A stretch of DNA of 52,261 nt. It comes from Bacteroidia bacterium. GTDB lineage: Bacteria > Bacteroidota > Bacteroidia > Bacteroidales > Prolixibacteraceae. The stretch is from NCBI GenBank assembly GCA_025358025.1, contig JANYKW010000143.1:1-52261 (forward strand), read 5' to 3'. The number at the start of each line of letters is the position of its first letter. Positions within the stretch are counted from its first letter, which is position 1. Made by a program: the position numbers and the translations under genes. A model generated the notes under the pieces. The model did not search any database, was not told the origin of the DNA, and saw only the letters and a program-made list of their open reading frames with translations. Positions 33,603 through 43,268 of this stretch are shown piece by piece.

Positions 33603-34514
33603 TTATTGAAGATTTAACAAGTGGGAAATGATTGCCATTCGCGTGAAAACCCCGTTTCTTGCTTGCGTAAAGTAGTAAGCCTTGGGATTGCTGTCTACAT
33701 TGGTATGTATTTCGTTGATCCTTGGCAGCGGGTGTAAAATTTTCACGTTTGGTTTTGTATTGGCCAGCATGTCATTTTTCAGAATGTAAATATTTTTAAC
33801 TTTCTCATATTCAACAGGATCAATAAAACGTTCCTTTTGCACGCGTGTCATGTATATAATGTCTGCCTGATTGATAATATCGTTGAATTCGAGGTGCTCA
33901 AAATATCTGATGCCTTTCTGTTCCAGAAAGAGCTTGTACTCATCCGGCATGGCCAGTTCAGGTGGCGCTACAAAGTTGAAGATGGGATTTTTGAATTGGG
34001 AAAGGGCCATCAGCAGACTATGTACTGTTCTTCCATATTTCAGATCACCAACCAGAAAAAGATTAAGGTCATCCAGCCTTCCTTGTGTTTTCATGATAGA
34101 ATACATATCCAGTAAAGTCTGGCTTGGGTGCTGGTTTGCGCCATCTCCTGCATTGATAACCGGAACATCTGATACTTCAGCAGCATACCGTGCACTCCCT
34201 TCCATCGGATGCCTCATGATAATCATGTCTGCATAATTACTGACCATTTTTATGGTGTCGTGGAGTGTTTCACCTTTGGATACACTGGAAGAATTTGAGT
34301 CAGAAAATCCGATAATCTTGCCCCCCAACCTGCTGATGGCAGATTCAAAGCTAAGTCGGGTTCGGGTTGATGGTTCAAAGAAAAGTGTTGCAATTACTTT
34401 TCCCTTTAACAATGACTGACTGGGATTTTCCTCAAATTTTTGAGAGAGCTCCATGATCTTCAAATATTCCTCTTTTGAAAAATCTGTGATCGAGATTAAA
34501 TCTTTTTTGCCCAT
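33603..34514 (-). CDS. pyrB: Aspartate carbamoyltransferase catalytic chain
   Basis: Joins carbamoyl phosphate and aspartate to carbamoyl aspartate. 303 residues with the family motifs: [15 protein letters not shown] (carbamoyl phosphate loop), [44 protein letters not shown] and [14 protein letters not shown]. Ordinary length. The order IMPACT-pyrB-pyrI-GAF is on one strand with gaps of 26, 10 and 9 bp. Confidence 0.96.
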   Translation of the reverse strand: MGKKDLISITDFSKEEYLKIMELSQKFEENPSQSLLKGKVIATLFFEPSTRTRLSFESAISRLGGKIIGFSDSNSSSVSKGETLHDTIKMVSNYADMIIMRHPMEGSARYAAEVSDVPVINAGDGANQHPSQTLLDMYSIMKTQGRLDDLNLFLVGDLKYGRTVHSLLMALSQFKNPIFNFVAPPELAMPDEYKLFLEQKGIRYFEHLEFNDIINQADIIYMTRVQKERFIDPVEYEKVKNIYILKNDMLANTKPNVKILHPLPRINEIHTNVDSNPKAYYFTQARNGVFTRMAIISHLLNLQ

Positions 34515-34540
34515 TTTCTATTGTTATAGCTTATTTAATT

Positions 34541-35161
34541 TTATTCCTGCACTATTTTGCAATCAAGTATCCCTTCTGTTTTTAATATTTTTGTTTCAAT
34601 GGCTTCCAGACTCGCTGATCTCACTTTTATCGTCATCGCGCATTGAAGGTTGAATTGCGAATTGACAATTTCAAGCTGCTCTTCTTTGATAAGCTGCATC
34701 AGGCTGTTCATGGCTGTGTAATTGAAAAAAATCTCTACCTGATGTTCAACAATTCGTGTCACCACAAACGCATTTGAGATTGCATCCCCTGCGGCCTGCT
34801 TGTAAGCACGTATAAGTCCGCTGACACCCAGCAACGTTCCACCAAAATATCTGACAACAACCAGTAGAATATTTGTTAATTTGTTAGACTGTATCTGACC
34901 AAAAATAGGACGTCCTGCAGTTCCGGATGGTTCTCCGTCATCATTGATCCTGTATCTGCCCTGATCGACTCCCAGGCACCAGGCGTAACAACAATGCCTT
35001 GCCTGAAAATGTTCCTTTTTGATGCCTGCAAGAATTGATTTGATTGCGTCCTCATTCTCAATAGGATATGCGAAAGAGATAAAGCGACTCCCTTTCTCCT
35101 TGTACAACCCTTCTGCAGGTTGCGCAATCGTTTGATACGTATCGGGCATCATCTGATACAT
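34541..35161 (-). CDS. IMPACT/YigZ family protein
   Basis: 206 residues of the YigZ/IMPACT family. The conserved block KGSRFISFAYPIENEDAIKSIL, ARHCCYAWCLG, NDDGEPSGTAGRPIFGQIQSNKLTNILLVVVRYFGGTLLGVSGLIRAYKQAA is complete. Its C-terminal alpha-beta domain (VEIFFNYTAMNSLMQLIKEEQ) completes the two-domain form. Molecular role uncertain; the eukaryotic relative regulates translation. First gene of the pyrBI operon, after the dnaA terminator. Confidence 0.9.
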   Translation of the reverse strand: MYQMMPDTYQTIAQPAEGLYKEKGSRFISFAYPIENEDAIKSILAGIKKEHFQARHCCYAWCLGVDQGRYRINDDGEPSGTAGRPIFGQIQSNKLTNILLVVVRYFGGTLLGVSGLIRAYKQAAGDAISNAFVVTRIVEHQVEIFFNYTAMNSLMQLIKEEQLEIVNSQFNLQCAMTIKVRSASLEAIETKILKTEGILDCKIVQE

Positions 35162-35190
35162 TCTAATATGAGGTTTAAAACTATTTAAAA

Positions 35191-35218
35191 TAAAAAAAGC
35201 AAACTTGTCAGTTTGCTT
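35191..35218 (-). terminator. Intrinsic terminator of dnaA
   Basis: On the minus strand AGCAAAC pairs with GTTTGCT (35217-35211 against 35204-35198) with a 6-base loop, followed by T7. It lies 10 bp past the dnaA stop. Confidence 0.9.
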
Positions 35219-35227
35219 ATCAGAAAA

Positions 35228-36661
35228 TTACATTTTCAATTTATTTTCAATTTCATCAATACTTAACCTGAAATTTTTATCAATCTCTTTTAGATTGGTT
35301 ACAGTCCTGCATGCATGAAGAACCGTGGCATGATCTTTACCTCCTATTTGTGAACCAATCGAGGCAAGGGAGGATTGAGTCAGATTCTTGGCAAAATACA
35401 TGGCTATTTGCCTGGCTTGAACAATTTCTCTTTTACGGGTCTTAACTAACAGTGAATCAATAGGTAAACAAAAATAATCAGAAACGACTTTTGAAATATA
35501 ATCAATGGTTAACTCCCTCTTTGTATTGTTAACCAGCTTGTTTATCATTTTGATAGCCAGATCAAGGGTAATTTCTTTTTTGTTGAGGGTAGCCTGAGCC
35601 AGCAAAGAGATTAAGGCACCCTCCAATTCCCTGACATTGCTGTTGATATGCGATGCCAAATATTCCAGAACCTCTTCTGAGATAACAATCCCATCCTTGT
35701 ATATTTTCTTTCGAAGAATATTCATTCTGGTTTCAAAGTCAGGTACTTGTAAATCAGCGGTAAGGCCCCATTTAAACCTGGAGAGTAAACGCTGTTCCAT
35801 CCCTTTTAATTCGATGGGAGATTTGTCAGAAGTGAGGATAAGTTGCTTACCCGACTGATGCAAATGGTTGAATATGTGGAAAAAAGTCTCCTGTGTCTTC
35901 TCTTTACCGGCAAATTCCTGAACATCATCAATGATGAGTACATCAATCATCTGGTAAAAATGAAGAAAATCATTTCTGGAATTGTTCCTGGTTGCTTCAG
36001 AAAATTGGATAAAAAACTTATTGGCATTTACATAAAGCACAATTTTATCCGGATACCGATCTTTCACTTCAATGCCAATCGCCTGGGCAAGATGCGTTTT
36101 ACCCAATCCGGAGTTTCCGTACAACATCAGGGGATTAAATGCAGTTCCACCAGGTTTTTGAGCAACAGCAAAACCGGCACTTCTGGCCAGACGGTTGCAT
36201 TCTCCTTCAACGAAATTATCAAAGGTATTATCTGACTTTAACTGAGAATCAATTTGAATTTTTTGGATACCCGGAATAACGAATGGATTCCTGATTCCGG
36301 TTTCGTCAGAGGGAAGAATAGCAGAAACAGGTTTGTTCTTTATGTTATTGTTCTGGTTTGTTGGTAATTTTATTATGTACGGTTTATTATTTACATTGTT
36401 GTTGTTGTTGTCAACTACTACGCTGTATTCAAGTTTTGCACCTGTACCAAGTTCTTTTCTAAGGGTCTTTCTGAGAATATCAATATACTGTTCTTCGAGG
36501 TATTCATAAAAAAACGGACTAGGTACCTGGATCGTCAGAATATTGTTCTCAAGCTTTAAAGGAACAATGGGTTCGAACCAGGTTCTGTAACTTATATTTG
36601 GAACATTGTCTTTAATAATTCTAAGACAACTATCCCATGCTGATGTGTGATCTTTCTCCAT
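35228..36661 (-). CDS. dnaA: Chromosomal replication initiator DnaA
   Basis: AAA+ protein that opens the replication origin. 477 residues: domain I (ISYRTWFEPIVPL), an Asn-rich linker of about 40 residues coded by an (AAC)n-like tract near 36400, AAA+ domain with Walker A GNSGLGKTHLAQ and Walker B VLIIDDVQEF, and a C-terminal DNA-binding domain with the signature GGKDHATVLHACRTV. Full length. I found no clear DnaA box cluster in the 323-bp gap upstream, so the origin is probably elsewhere. Confidence 0.97.
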   Translation of the reverse strand: MEKDHTSAWDSCLRIIKDNVPNISYRTWFEPIVPLKLENNILTIQVPSPFFYEYLEEQYIDILRKTLRKELGTGAKLEYSVVVDNNNNNVNNKPYIIKLPTNQNNNIKNKPVSAILPSDETGIRNPFVIPGIQKIQIDSQLKSDNTFDNFVEGECNRLARSAGFAVAQKPGGTAFNPLMLYGNSGLGKTHLAQAIGIEVKDRYPDKIVLYVNANKFFIQFSEATRNNSRNDFLHFYQMIDVLIIDDVQEFAGKEKTQETFFHIFNHLHQSGKQLILTSDKSPIELKGMEQRLLSRFKWGLTADLQVPDFETRMNILRKKIYKDGIVISEEVLEYLASHINSNVRELEGALISLLAQATLNKKEITLDLAIKMINKLVNNTKRELTIDYISKVVSDYFCLPIDSLLVKTRKREIVQARQIAMYFAKNLTQSSLASIGSQIGGKDHATVLHACRTVTNLKEIDKNFRLSIDEIENKLKM

Positions 36662-36984
36662 TTAGGTTACGGTAAAAAAAGTAGACAAACTAAAAAATGT
36701 ATTAAAAATATCCCTGCGGAAAACAGATCAAACAAAATCTAAACTTCTAATCAGCTTCATATTCTATTCTCGTATTAATCAATCAAATAAATCGACTTAA
36801 AAATTAACTATCTGATAATCAGGACTATAAAAATTGATAAGGGCCAAAATGCTGATATAATGATAGTTCAATAATTCCATTCCCTTAAAATTTTTGATGT
36901 TTAATAATTTGCCGGATGACAAAGAATCATAAAAATCAATCTTTTTTCGTTGGGTTAAATTAGTTAAAAATGATTAATCCAAAA
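36662..36984. other. AT-rich 323-bp gap upstream of dnaA
   Basis: No ORF, no RNA gene and no recognised DnaA box. A -7-like TAATTTTG is read on the minus strand at 36987-36980, overlapping the stop of the MlaD-like gene; a transcript from it would give dnaA a leader of over 300 nt. The gap otherwise holds only A/T-rich sequence, which may carry control elements I cannot name. Confidence 0.5.
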
Positions 36985-38244
36985 TTACTTTGAACATATT
37001 TTTAGTGCTTTTTTCAGAGAAATTTCTTCATTGTCCTGATATGCCTTTAAAGATGCCTGAGGAAAAGACAGTTGCACCCTATTTAGAATAGATCTAACTT
37101 TGTCGTATGATTTTTCTTCTCCTGCAAAGTAAAGAAATTTGGAATTTTCAGATATTTCTTTTACATTACTAAGTCCTTGAAAAACAGGTGAATTCAGAGG
37201 TATTTTGACTGTAGAACTGAATAAGAAAACTTTAAAGTCGATATTTTCAATTGTCTTATAATTGGCTCCCGGGGCCAAATAAACCTCTTTTCCGAAGTCA
37301 AAAGCAGAAACTTTTAAATATCGGTGTGGATTTCTCCTCAGATCAATGAGCAATTGATTCATGTTATCACCCGTTTCAGCCAACCGGGTATAAAGGGTGG
37401 AATCTTTGATAAGAAGTCCCAGCGTTCCATTTGAATTGTTGATATTGGAAAGAATCGTATCCAGGCCCGATACAGAATGGTTTATGTGGTGCATGGTGGA
37501 TTTTAATTCAGTCGGATTGATTGAATCACTGATCATTGAAAAATTTTTCAGAATATTCTCCAACAACTTTGAATCACTGTTTAATTGGTCTGTCATCTGT
37601 TTGAGATTAACAATAGTGGCTGAAAGATTGGTTTTCTGTGTTCCAACCACCATACTAAGATCACTGGAGATCTGTTCCAGATTTTCCATTGTCAGACTGA
37701 TTTGCTCAATACTTCTGTTGATGTTTCTGCGTGACTCGCTGTTAAGAATCAAGGCTACACCGGAAACAATAGAATCAAGTGAGACGATTAACCGCTCGGC
37801 CTTGGCTTTGATCGGGGCGATTTGTTCAGTAACCTGGCTCATTAAATCTGATTCAATTTTAGCTTTGATTGTGTCATTTTCCTGGAGAAACAGCGCAGAT
37901 TTACCCAGACTTATCTTAACAATCTTCGAACCCAGTAAATCACTGTTGGCAATTTCAGCAATCGTCCCTACAGGCAGGGGGAATTTGTTGGTAACAGCAA
38001 TTTTGACAATCAGATCCCCGGTTAAATCTTCGGCAAAATAGATCTCCCTGACGTAGCCAATCTTTAGGCCATTGAGTTGCACAATCGTTGATACCTCTAA
38101 TCCCCCAACATTTTTATAACGTGCAACATACAATTTCTCTGTTCTGAAAATATCACGTCCTTTTAAAAAATTTATACCCCAAACCAGTGCTATAAAGCTG
38201 ATAATTAAGACGATTCCAATTTTAGATGTCTTTGAGATTTTCAC
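36985..38244 (-). CDS. MlaD/MCE-family protein with C-terminal SPOR-like extension
   Basis: 419 residues. One N-terminal membrane helix (IGIVLIISFIALVWGINFL) anchors an MCE domain at 35-115 (YVARYKNVGGLEVSTIVQLNGLKIG), the lipid-shuttling module of Mla systems. A long helical region follows to about 310, ending NPHRYLKVSAFDFGKEVYL where most Bacteroidota MlaD proteins stop. An added part of about 85 residues (FKVFLFSSTVKIPLNSPVFQGLSNVKEI then SFPQASLKAYQDN) resembles a SPOR-type domain and is similar to the tail of the adjacent amidase. mlaE and mlaF are not in the window. Confidence 0.85.
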   Translation of the reverse strand: MKISKTSKIGIVLIISFIALVWGINFLKGRDIFRTEKLYVARYKNVGGLEVSTIVQLNGLKIGYVREIYFAEDLTGDLIVKIAVTNKFPLPVGTIAEIANSDLLGSKIVKISLGKSALFLQENDTIKAKIESDLMSQVTEQIAPIKAKAERLIVSLDSIVSGVALILNSESRRNINRSIEQISLTMENLEQISSDLSMVVGTQKTNLSATIVNLKQMTDQLNSDSKLLENILKNFSMISDSINPTELKSTMHHINHSVSGLDTILSNINNSNGTLGLLIKDSTLYTRLAETGDNMNQLLIDLRRNPHRYLKVSAFDFGKEVYLAPGANYKTIENIDFKVFLFSSTVKIPLNSPVFQGLSNVKEISENSKFLYFAGEEKSYDKVRSILNRVQLSFPQASLKAYQDNEEISLKKALKICSK

Positions 38245-38333
38245 AGGTTGCTATTTTTAATTTCATTGATTCCCGAAATGGTATTCCACTTGTATTCCTT
38301 GAATGAAGATAAAGCAAATTTTTAAATAGTCTG

Positions 38334-38341
38334 CAAAGGTA
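38334..38341 (-). promoter_or_regulatory. Predicted -7 box of the MlaD-like gene
   Basis: Reads TACCTTTG on the minus strand, 90 bp before the start at 38244, so the gene can be transcribed apart from the amidase. Confidence 0.5.
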
Positions 38342-38399
38342 GAGAGGATTTGGAATAAATAAAATATACCTGCCAGGAAGTAACTTAAGCGTAAGAATT

Positions 38400-39692
38400 T
38401 TATTTGCTGTTCTTATTCCAAATCATTTTGGTTTGATTGTTTTGAATGGATACAATAAATGCGTCAGGAAAACTCCTGGAAACCTCTTGAAAACTGGCTT
38501 TGGAAGTCAGGAATGTCTCTGATTCACAACAAAGATACTTGTATTTTCCGTCGGCATATATTTCTTTAATCTTTAAAATTCCTGCAAATACCCCGGAGCC
38601 GGGATCAATTTTTTTTGAAAATACTCCTAATTGTATGGCATACATTACTTTATTGGCATCAACGGAATTGGCAGATGATTGATTTTCAACGGTAAAATCG
38701 GTATTCTCTTTCTGTTTTTGCTGGATTGGGGTGGGTATGTCGGTGGAGAGAATAACATTCTTCTCAGAATCGTTTTCGTTTTGTAATTTTAATTTTGGTT
38801 TGGTAACCTTCGAAAGTTGTGGCTGACGATTCTCAGTTATGTTGACCTGTTCTGACCGGGCAGGCAGGTTACCCTTCGAACCCAGCATTTTCAGATAACT
38901 CATCATTGATCCATAAATAGATTGCGAAATTTCTCTGCGGCCCTCATCGGTCAAGAGATAACTGTTCTCCTTTTTATTGCTGAGATAGCCCGTTTCAATC
39001 AGAACACTGGGCATTGAAGTTTCGCGAAGGACCAAAAATCCAGCTTGTCTAACCTCCCGGTCATGTCTTTGGGCTAACATTTTAAAATTTGACTGGAGAA
39101 TGGATGCAAACCGTAAACTCTGGTCCAGATAAGCATCCTGAATTAATTCAAACATAATATAGGATTCTGATAAATTTGGATTAAAACCCTCATAACGTGT
39201 CGTGTAGTCATCTTCAAGCAAGATAACGCTATTCTCTTTCTTGGCAACATTTAAGTTATCCTCTGTCCTGTGTAAACCCAACACATAAGTTTCTGTTCCG
39301 TATATTGTGGGATTACTGCAATAATTTGAATGGATCGATATAAATAGATCCGCATTGGCTTTGTTGGCAATTTGTGCCCTGTCCATCAAGGGGACAAAAT
39401 AATCACCATCCCTGATATATACCACTTTGATATTTTTTTGATTTTCTTTGATTAGTTTACCCAGTTTGAGTGCAATATCCAACACGATATTTTTCTCTTT
39501 TGCTTTGCCAACAACCGAACCGGGATCTTTTCCTCCATGGCCTGCATCAATGACCACCGTTGTTTGAGGTGTCTCTTTACCTGAGGCTTCAAATAAAATA
39601 AAAGTACATAACAGGAAGATGAAAAGGCTAACCCGATTCATTCCTTCAACTCCAATACTTTTGATTCTCATCTTATTTATATTAAGCCTCAT
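38400..39692 (-). CDS. N-acetylmuramoyl-L-alanine amidase (Amidase_3) with SPOR-like tail
   Basis: Zinc amidase that removes peptides from peptidoglycan glycan strands, needed for daughter-cell separation. 430 residues: signal peptide (FIFLLCTFILFEAS) and catalytic domain at about 50-275 with VVIDAGHGGKDPGSVV (zinc His), the Glu and His of LFISIHSNYC and the catalytic Glu of SVLIETGYLSNKKE. A Lys/Gln-rich linker then leads to a C-terminal domain of about 80 residues (YAIQLGVFSKKI then SFPDAFIVSIQNN) of SPOR type, which should bind denuded glycans at the septum. Start may be Met8 or Met18 (39641). Confidence 0.92.
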   Translation of the reverse strand: MRLNINKMRIKSIGVEGMNRVSLFIFLLCTFILFEASGKETPQTTVVIDAGHGGKDPGSVVGKAKEKNIVLDIALKLGKLIKENQKNIKVVYIRDGDYFVPLMDRAQIANKANADLFISIHSNYCSNPTIYGTETYVLGLHRTEDNLNVAKKENSVILLEDDYTTRYEGFNPNLSESYIMFELIQDAYLDQSLRFASILQSNFKMLAQRHDREVRQAGFLVLRETSMPSVLIETGYLSNKKENSYLLTDEGRREISQSIYGSMMSYLKMLGSKGNLPARSEQVNITENRQPQLSKVTKPKLKLQNENDSEKNVILSTDIPTPIQQKQKENTDFTVENQSSANSVDANKVMYAIQLGVFSKKIDPGSGVFAGILKIKEIYADGKYKYLCCESETFLTSKASFQEVSRSFPDAFIVSIQNNQTKMIWNKNSK

Positions 39693-39712
39693 TATTTGTT
39701 GCTAAACAGATA

Positions 39713-39720
39713 CAAAAATA
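39713..39720 (-). promoter_or_regulatory. Predicted -7 box of the amidase gene
   Basis: Reads TATTTTTG on the minus strand, about 21 bp before the start at 39692. Confidence 0.45.
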
Positions 39721-39769
39721 GAAGATTAAATTATTTATCACTGTACCCTTTTTGTCCGATAGGATTTTT

Positions 39770-39777
39770 TACTTTTG
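39770..39777 (+). promoter_or_regulatory. Predicted -7 box of the LptD-like gene
   Basis: TACTTTTG followed by C. TTTG lies 15 bp upstream, rather close. The divergent amidase box is 50 bp to the left. Confidence 0.45.
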
Positions 39778-39832
39778 CCTGATAGGTCGGGGTAATGAAC
39801 CTGGAATTTAAAAACGATCTAATTCTATAGAT

Positions 39833-42520
39833 TTGAGTACGATACGCTTGATAAAATATACATTCTTACTGATTTTAATTTGGCAGTCCCTAATTTTTGC
39901 TCAGGAACCAGTTAAGAACAGCAAGAACCTAAAAAAACAAAATCCTCCTGCTTTGCCTTCTTATAAAGGAGTAAAAAAGTCTGTAAGGGACTCATTAATA
40001 GCACTTAAAAAAGATACTTTAGCATTGGATTCACTAAAAATCCAGAATGAGGGTGATGATTTTGATGCACAAGTTGAGTATACTGCCGACGGAAAAATCA
40101 CCATCAACAATTCAGCCAATACAATATATATGTATAAAAATGCCCAGGTTAAATATAAAGATATTGAACTAAAGGCAGATTATATAGCGTTAAACAGAGA
40201 CAGTAATCTTGTCCATGCGACCGGCAAGCCAGATTCCACTGGTACGGTTGTCGGAAAACCTGTTTTTAAGCAGGGTGAGCAGGAATTTCAGGCAGATGAA
40301 ATCAGGTACAATTTTCTGACCAAGAAAGGAATTGTTTATGGAGTGGTGACGGAACAGGAGGGTGGTTATATCCACAGTGGCAAAACCAAGTTGATGAACG
40401 ACTCTACCTATAATCTTAAAGATGGAAAATATACAACCTGCGACGCTGAGCATCCCCATTTTTATCTTCAGATGACCAAAGCCAAGGTGCTGTCCAATAA
40501 AAAAATTGTAACTGGTCCGGCTTATCTGGTAGTGGAAGATTTACCCATTTATTTTATTTTTCTTCCTTTCGGATTTTTCCCAAATTCACCAAAGTACTCG
40601 TCCGGATTTTTAATGCCTACTTATGGCGAAGAAGTGAACAGGGGATTCTATCTGCGGGATATGGGATATTACTGGGCTGCCAATGATTATTTCGATGTAG
40701 CATTGAGAGCTGATATTTTCTCCAAGGGATCGAGGGGGCTCAAGATGCATTCCAATTATCGTCTCAGGTACAAATTCAGTGGTGGATTTGATATTAATTA
40801 TTACAAAAATGTATATGGGGACCCTGGATTGCCTGATTATAAAGTTCAGAATGATTTTGCTATAACCTGGAACCATACATTGGATTCCAAAGCAAGTCCA
40901 AACCAGACATTCAGCGCCAGTGTGAACTATTCCACCAGTCAGTATGATCAGAATAATGCCAATACAACACAAAATTATCTGACCAATACCAAGCAATCAA
41001 GTATCTCTTATACAAGACGATGGGAGAATAGTCCCTTTACAATGTCAGGCAACCTGCGCCATTCACAGAACAGTCGCGATACAACAGTCAGTCTGACAAT
41101 GCCACAAATGACATTTAGTGTCACCCGACTGTATCCGTTTAAATCGAAAAAATCAGTTGGGAAAGAGAAATGGTACCAAAAAATAGGGATGAGCTACAAT
41201 TTTGACATGCAAAATACAATCAACGCGAAAGAGTATGACCTTTTTAACTCAAGTCTGGTTAAGGACTGGCAAAACGGGATCAAACAAAGCATACCGGTAA
41301 GTACCTCGTTTAAGGCGCTTAAGTTTATTACAGTAAGTCCTTCATTTAATTACAACGAAAGATGGTATTCCAGCCAAATCCGCAAGGCATATAATCCGGT
41401 AAAGAAGACAGTAGAAATTTCTGATACCATTTACGGTTTCACACGCGATTTTGATTATGCCGTAAGTCTTGGTACCTCCACCAAAATCTATGGCAATTTT
41501 ATGCCTCTGAATCCAAAATCAAATATTAAAGGTATCAGACATGTTATGACTCCAAGTTTAAGTTTCAGTATGCAGCCTGATTTCAGTAGTTCAGGTTATG
41601 GGATGTATGGTGATGTTGAATATTACGATAGCCAAGGCAGACCTGTTACTTTAAGGTATCCATACCATGAGGGTGGAATTTATGGTACTGCTGGTTCCGG
41701 AAGATCAGGCTCAATCGGTTTTAATCTTGGTAATACATTGGAAATGAAAATGTTGAATACTAAGGATACTACTTCGAAGGAGAAATATAAGAAAGTGAAA
41801 TTAATTGACCAGTTGTCATTCGCGACCTCCTATAATCTCGCAGCCGATTCTCTAAACCTTTCCAATTTTAACATTACTGCCCGTACAAGGGTTTCAGATG
41901 TTGACATAAATATGGGGGCAATTATGGATCCATATGCTTTTGAGAATGGCCACCTGATCAATGTTTATGAATTTTCCAGAAGTAAAAAAATTGCCAGGTT
42001 AACGAGTGCCAATTTGTCTTTTGGGTATGGTTTTAAATCAAAATCCAAAGAAGATGCCAAACAGACACTAAAAAACGAATTGGATAAGGACGGTAAACCC
42101 GTGGCAAAGTCAGAAGACCAGAAAGTCATTGACAATGCAAGAAAAAATTACCCGGAAATACCACAATATGCAAATTTCGAAATCCCCTGGGATTTTCGCT
42201 TCGATTATAGTTTGAGGTACAGCCGGCCTAACCCGGATGTAGCGGCGACTATCAACCAAACTGTTGAATTTAATGGAAATATCAGTTTGACTAAAAATTG
42301 GCTGGTTGGATTCTCTTCAGGTTTGGATATTCAAAAAATGGAAGTTTCATTTACGCAATTCAATATTTTCAGGGACTTGCACTGTTTTCAAATGTCTCTC
42401 AATGTAGTCCCGTTTGGTTATCGGCAGAGTTTCAGCTTTACAATCAGGGCAACAGCGGCCATGCTACAGGATTTAAAACTGAGCAAGAAAGATAGTTTCT
42501 ACGACAACCAGCAATTTTAG
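39833..42520 (+). CDS. LptD-like outer membrane LPS-assembly protein
   Basis: Predicted outer-membrane barrel that inserts lipopolysaccharide. 895 residues, starting at TTG 39833 with a signal peptide (FLLILIWQSLIFAQ). An OstA/LptA-like N-terminal domain (about 70-215) includes YTADGKITINNSANTIYMYKNAQVKYKDIELKADYI, repeated strand pairs typical of the family. The LptD core begins DLPIYFIFLPFGFFPNSP, followed by a long barrel rich in aromatic strands. The protein ends at about residue 895 near a final aromatic strand, as for barrels folded by BAM. The TTG start is required because no ATG lies near the signal peptide. Confidence 0.88.
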   Translation: MSTIRLIKYTFLLILIWQSLIFAQEPVKNSKNLKKQNPPALPSYKGVKKSVRDSLIALKKDTLALDSLKIQNEGDDFDAQVEYTADGKITINNSANTIYMYKNAQVKYKDIELKADYIALNRDSNLVHATGKPDSTGTVVGKPVFKQGEQEFQADEIRYNFLTKKGIVYGVVTEQEGGYIHSGKTKLMNDSTYNLKDGKYTTCDAEHPHFYLQMTKAKVLSNKKIVTGPAYLVVEDLPIYFIFLPFGFFPNSPKYSSGFLMPTYGEEVNRGFYLRDMGYYWAANDYFDVALRADIFSKGSRGLKMHSNYRLRYKFSGGFDINYYKNVYGDPGLPDYKVQNDFAITWNHTLDSKASPNQTFSASVNYSTSQYDQNNANTTQNYLTNTKQSSISYTRRWENSPFTMSGNLRHSQNSRDTTVSLTMPQMTFSVTRLYPFKSKKSVGKEKWYQKIGMSYNFDMQNTINAKEYDLFNSSLVKDWQNGIKQSIPVSTSFKALKFITVSPSFNYNERWYSSQIRKAYNPVKKTVEISDTIYGFTRDFDYAVSLGTSTKIYGNFMPLNPKSNIKGIRHVMTPSLSFSMQPDFSSSGYGMYGDVEYYDSQGRPVTLRYPYHEGGIYGTAGSGRSGSIGFNLGNTLEMKMLNTKDTTSKEKYKKVKLIDQLSFATSYNLAADSLNLSNFNITARTRVSDVDINMGAIMDPYAFENGHLINVYEFSRSKKIARLTSANLSFGYGFKSKSKEDAKQTLKNELDKDGKPVAKSEDQKVIDNARKNYPEIPQYANFEIPWDFRFDYSLRYSRPNPDVAATINQTVEFNGNISLTKNWLVGFSSGLDIQKMEVSFTQFNIFRDLHCFQMSLNVVPFGYRQSFSFTIRATAAMLQDLKLSKKDSFYDNQQF

Positions 42521-42550
42521 GAAAAGGAGCTCTATTACCAATCATGCAGG

Positions 42551-43090
42551 TTATAAGAATAACTTACACCACTCCTCAAATCTGCTGATATTTGAATTTC
42601 CGAAAGCAGCAATTGATTTTCGAACCTCTTTAAGTGTCTTTTCTTTATTATTGCCACTGCTTTTGGAAAAAAATTTGTCGGCAAATGCAATGATTTGTTC
42701 TTCAACACTTTCAGGAATAAGGTCTCTGCTGGGCAGGGGTAATTTTTTTTGCAGTATTTCTTCTTTTGAAAAGCCGACGCCAGTATGCCTTTCACAGACC
42801 AGACCATGTTCCGGAAAACCCAGTTTTGTTATCAGTTCACAACCGAGGTATCCATGGGCCAGATATGGATAATCGCCATAACAATAAAGTTTGGGTGCAT
42901 TGGTCAAAAATATCCCTATGTCATGAATCATTGAGGCTTCTTCGATGAACTTTATATCCGGATTTAATGCACTGTTATTCAGTGCAATTCTAAGTGCCTT
43001 CTCCGTTACGGCCTGACTATGTCCCAGGAGAATCTCGTAAGCCTTTGACTTTGGTTTATAGTATTTTGAAATTAATTCTATTGTATCCAT
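42551..43090 (-). CDS. HD-domain phosphohydrolase-like protein
   Basis: About 179 residues from the Met at 43090 (MDTIELISKYYKP); the longer reading from 43135 adds 15 residues of no family match. Metal-binding HD pattern: H in LLGHSQAVTEKAL, HD in SMIHDIGIF, then HGYLGCELI and ERHTGVGFS, the usual order H...HD...H. Such proteins cleave phosphate esters of nucleotides or related molecules; substrate unknown. The family is often annotated as HDIG-type in Bacteroidota. Confidence 0.82.
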   Translation of the reverse strand: MDTIELISKYYKPKSKAYEILLGHSQAVTEKALRIALNNSALNPDIKFIEEASMIHDIGIFLTNAPKLYCYGDYPYLAHGYLGCELITKLGFPEHGLVCERHTGVGFSKEEILQKKLPLPSRDLIPESVEEQIIAFADKFFSKSSGNNKEKTLKEVRKSIAAFGNSNISRFEEWCKLFL

Positions 43091-43268
43091 GGCAAGATTG
43101 GCAGTTGTTATACCGGTTATGTCTTTGAAAAACAATCACAAGCCAAAATAAAACAAAAAAAATCATATTTTGTTTTTTAAAGCATTCAAATTGCTTAGAT
43201 TGTAGGTTAATCGCTATTTTTAAGGCGGATTTGAATCACTACCATGAGACTGTTATCAATCATCATTC

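Noticed and set aside
36662-36984. Replication origin next to dnaA
   Set aside because: No DnaA box cluster was seen; AT-richness alone is not enough.
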